Source of the DNA: Neodiprion pinetum
Lineage: Eukaryota; Arthropoda; Insecta; Hymenoptera; Diprionidae
Length of the DNA stretch: 64,000 nt
Direction of reading: 5' to 3'
Assembly (NCBI RefSeq): GCF_021155775.2
Contig: NC_060234.1
Location: 11,521,871 to 11,585,870 of the forward strand
In this document: one piece after another, positions 60,911 through 64,000 of the stretch
Numbering within the stretch: position 1 is the stretch's first letter
Layout of the letters: every line of letters starts with the position of its first letter
Notes under the pieces: generated by a model
Told to the model about the DNA's origin: nothing
The model's database searches: none
The model's input: only the letters and a program-made list of their open reading frames with translations
Made by a program: the position numbers and the translations under genes

Positions 60911-61164
60911 TGATTATGCCAGATTTGATTAATTTTTTCCTAAATTCAGAACATTAATTAATTCATAGGAAATAGTTATGACAGCTGGCCTAAGAATCGC
61001 GATTTGGCAGTTTAAAATAATAGCAATAAATGAGGAATCGGTTGCATGAAACACCGTTGCAAAGGAACAGTTTTACCATACTCACACGTGAAAAATATAT
61101 TTTATGAATCATTAATGAAATGTTCGCGATGCTATCCTCATGCAATCATTCGCACATGTACAGA

Positions 61165-61360
61165 TGTCTCGAACTATCTATTACACATAACAAAGTCCCC
61201 AATGTATGCCCGCAGTACGTGGCACAAGTCATCCCAACGCATAGTTTAAAGCCCTGGGAAGACGTCGTGCTTACAGGTTATTTTATAGCATTTCAACCAA
61301 GGTCGACCCACGTCGTCACATATTCGATTTATGGTCTTTGGTGTCAATTGTTCGTAACCT
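61165..61360 (+). repeat. GTCTCGAACTATC dispersed repeat, copy 3
   Basis: About 195 bp that align along their whole length with copy 1, at an estimated four fifths identity by eye. Same orientation as the others. Confidence 0.75.
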
Positions 61361-61587
61361 TTGAAACCACTCAGACTAACGGTGGATTACTTTCTCAATT
61401 CGTTTCATTCCATAAAGTTAAAGAGCTTTATTGTTGGTTGAATTCCCTCACGTTTTACTTCTGATGTGACAAATACCAATATTCTTAGCGAAACGGGACA
61501 TCATTTTACATCACATCCGAAAAGTTTTGGAATCTGAAAACTAATCTTAAGTGTGACTGTTTTATTTGATGCTTTGTGCACCGAGTG

Positions 61588-61700
61588 GTCTGAAACTATC
61601 TATTATATATCCGGTATCTGATTCCAATGCATACAGCACGTATATAAAGAACCTAAAAATTTAACGCATGCTTTCGGAACAGTAAGCAGAATTGCCGTTA
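61588..61700 (+). repeat. GTCTCGAACTATC dispersed repeat, copy 4 (partial)
   Basis: A more diverged partial copy: GGTCTGAAACTATCTATTAT, CCAATGCATACAGCACGTA, then ACGCATGCTTTCGG. It lies 230 bp after copy 3. Confidence 0.5.
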
Positions 61701-61902
61701 ACCGTGTTTAATAGTGAATTCGAGGTCATGTCCCGAAAACATCCCTTGCACATGAGCCAGTCTTAAAGAATGCGATGCATACCAAAATTAATATATTTCT
61801 ATAAATAGTCACGTATAAAAAAAATCCTTGAAGTTGTTTATTCTAAAGCTCCTTCTGCATCTTTTTACACTGTCAAATAACAGTGGCTCAAAGTATGCCC
61901 CC

Positions 61903-61905
<3 letters not shown>

Positions 61906-61942
<37 letters not shown>
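61906..61942. repeat. (TA)n microsatellite
   Basis: A TA run with a single G interruption. The nearby open frame through it is not a gene. Confidence 0.9.
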
Positions 61943-61949
<7 letters not shown>

Positions 61950-61968
61950 TAGGGTGGCATATATATAT

Positions 61969-64000
61969 TGTGACGTGGTATTTTGTACCCCGTCACTTTG
62001 TTTAATTATCGCATTTCCCTAGGTGCAGATATCGCTAAAAATAACGAAAGCACGTCTGAGGCCAATACTCTAAAAATGAACGACTAATTATCTTTAAGTT
62101 GAATTCTCTTTACTAAGCTAATTGTATGCTATTTTCTAATTCTGTAATGCTCTACGAGAACCATCTGCGAGACCTTCGCGTCAAGATACCAGGACACTGC
62201 CTGACAGGGGTCACGTACCAGCTCAACATCGACCACCACCGACTACAGACGAACGAATACCGCTGAAACCACTCCCGATGGATGCCTTCTAGTTGTCGAA
62301 CAGGGTCGTGCGTGATGCACAAACAGCACCTCCAACTATTCGAGACTTATCGGCCAGGAGCCGAACCACGAATGAATGCTTCTACCGCTCGGATGCATCG
62401 TTAGGCGGCGTACAGGGCTGTGCGTCAAAAACACAACGAAGCCTCCCGTCGACGATACTTATCAGCCTGGAGCTGAACCGACCCTAACATCTACCAAGTC
62501 GTTGACTATCCAATAGAAGACGGTTTTCTCTTCACGAACCGTCTTATCGAAGGACTGCGGCGTGGAATAGGCTGATGATATGCTGACCACGTGGATCTGG
62601 TGGATCTAGTGTGGGGATCCGGGTTGAGGGCCATCACCACCAGATCGTTCTGGCATGAGGGCTTCAATGAGCGAGGGCCGGGATGCAGCGCCGACGAAAT
62701 AGCTACAACGGGGAGTACCAGTAAAGCAAGGAGTGAGTTACAGCCGGTCGCAAGTCCAAAGGACCGGTGACGTAATATTGCCGCACACCTCAATATCGCA
62801 ACACATGAGCAGTACGACCCCCCCCTCTCACCAACGATACCGCATAGCTGAAGGAAAACATCTCTAACCACCTTCCGACGTCCCGATACCTCGATACCTG
62901 TCGTCGAGGGAAAAGAAAAACAAGCGGCGAGGGATTATCGCCGCCTACCCGTGGACCAGGCCACGCGACCTGCTGGTCCAATTAAAATACCGCAAATTTG
63001 AGGAAGAATCACGTGACAGCAGCTCGACGAAAATCAGGATCATCGCTCATCTCGTCACTCTACGTTCAGTTTTCGCAGTAAACAGACGTGTTCTCGTTAG
63101 AAAGTTTCTCGTATCATTATCGCATCTATATCGTATTTTATACCAGTTTCTATCTTCTTTCACGTAAGTGAGGTTCCTTTTCTATTTTGTGAAGCCACGA
63201 GATTACTTGCAATATATCGTACCTTTACCTTTATCTCTTTCTCTCTTTACCTTGCAGTTGGTCTGCTTGAGCCAATTGGGCTCGTATCTTTTCTCTTTAT
63301 CTTGCAGTTGGTCTGCTTGAGCCACCTGGGCTCGTACCTTATTCTCTCTTATCTCTTATCTTGTCCCTTTCTCTGTCTTATTGCAAGTAACTTCGCGACT
63401 AGTTGACTATTACTTACGCATTGTAGTGACTATTGCTTTATTTTATTATCTTTCTCTTATGGAAAATTTGAATGTCTAATATCGCTGTCTAGCAGCGCGT
63501 TCCGTTGAAGGATCAATTTTTATCTTAGCTACTGAGCATTGCTATTTTGTTGTATTTTCTCTGATTAGTTTCTATCTGTCTCTTTACCTATTACCGCTGA
63601 TTATCGTATCTTAGTGAGTGTACCGCGGGAGCGATCTTACATCGCTGCGCGGTCCCGCTCGTCGTTCATTTGACATTGGAGTATTGTGCCGTATCGCATA
63701 ACATCTTTTTCACTATTTTCTTCGCTGATATCGCTGATCGTAGTTGTCCGTAGTCTATTTGGTTTGCCGTACGTTGCATATTAATTATCTTGAATATTGT
63801 TTGCCTTATCTTGAATTACCTTTTATCGTACCGAATATTATCTCTCTTTCTCTCGCACTTACCGCAAACTAGAGACTACGTATTATCTGTTATTCTCTAT
63901 ATCTTATAATAATTTTCTATTTGACCTGTCGCTTGAATTTACCTTGTAATTCATAATTCCCTGTCTGCCTATTTCTGATCATTCTGGTAATGTGATAACT
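61969..64000. other. GC-richer noncoding block to window end
   Basis: It begins TGTGACGTGGTATTTTG, similar to the LTR-like end seen near 19887. The first 1 kb is GC-richer; the rest is pyrimidine-rich. Two tandem duplications are present: about 62294-62486 (unit about 110 bp, diverged) and 63243-63345 (unit about 51 bp, with CTTGCAGTTGGTCTGCTTGA in both). No coding frame with a recognisable domain exists. An LTR or leader of a retrotransposon that continues past the window is possible but unproved. Confidence 0.35.

Noticed and set aside
61828..62022. Open frame through the (TA)n tract
   Set aside because: Its middle is a Tyr-Ile run made by the microsatellite.
62506..62981. Minus-strand open frames of 121 and 63 codons near the window end
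   Set aside because: No domain is visible, and they overlap duplicated, GC-richer noncoding sequence.

Overview
This is eukaryotic, AT-rich DNA, most likely from an arthropod and probably an insect. The evidence is spliced genes with GT-AG introns and a mix of transposon families (Ty1/copia, P-like, piggyBac, PIF/Harbinger, THAP-DDE with YqaJ, TTAA-type elements, tyrosine-recombinase elements and many MITEs) that is usual in insect genomes. I found no host housekeeping gene, rRNA or convincing tRNA. The window is essentially a stack of mobile elements, several nested inside others. All family names come from reading motifs; no database search was run.

Layout. 0.36-5.55 kb: a LINE 3' end split by a small TTAA-flanked MITE, itself split by a Ty1/copia element whose LTRs are only 48 bp. 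6.1-9.5 kb: a decayed P-element/THAP9-like transposase on the minus strand, interrupted by a 1,034-bp TTAA element carrying the tail of a Kolobok-type transposase. 11.1-13.8 kb: a piggyBac element with one frameshift. 13.8-17.4 kb: a two-gene element (SWIM-YqaJ nuclease facing a THAP-DDE transposase), probably ISL2EU-like. 17.75-19.94 kb: microsatellites and GC-rich noncoding DNA.

19.94-27.41 kb: a 7.5-kb Sola-like element with ten copies of a subterminal 14-mer and a six-exon, 762-codon transposase gene. The gene is intact except for a 3.26-kb near-perfect palindrome inserted in its first exon. 27.55-33.06 kb: a TTAA element with an apparently intact three-exon, 899-residue protein combining a Mutator/Kolobok-type transposase with a DEDDh exonuclease; an 817-bp hAT-type MITE sits in its second intron. 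35.42-39.82 kb: a complete PIF/Harbinger element with TTA target duplications, 394-bp terminal repeats, and intact MADF and DDE genes.

44.5-51.3 kb: a split gene for a Crypton-like tyrosine recombinase (zinc-finger motifs, acidic region, recombinase, SANT-like tail) with one apparent frameshift. A second, decayed fragment of the same family lies at 58.4-58.65 kb on the other strand. The intervals between hold palindromic MITEs, a diverged 3.6-kb foldback repeat, a four-copy dispersed repeat of unknown nature, and at 62-64 kb a GC-richer noncoding stretch.

The genes form no shared pathway. Each autonomous element carries its own mobilisation gene(s), and the small elements are presumably moved in trans. 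The nesting gives a relative chronology, and removing several insertions rejoins the interrupted reading frames exactly. That is the strongest support for the boundaries given here.
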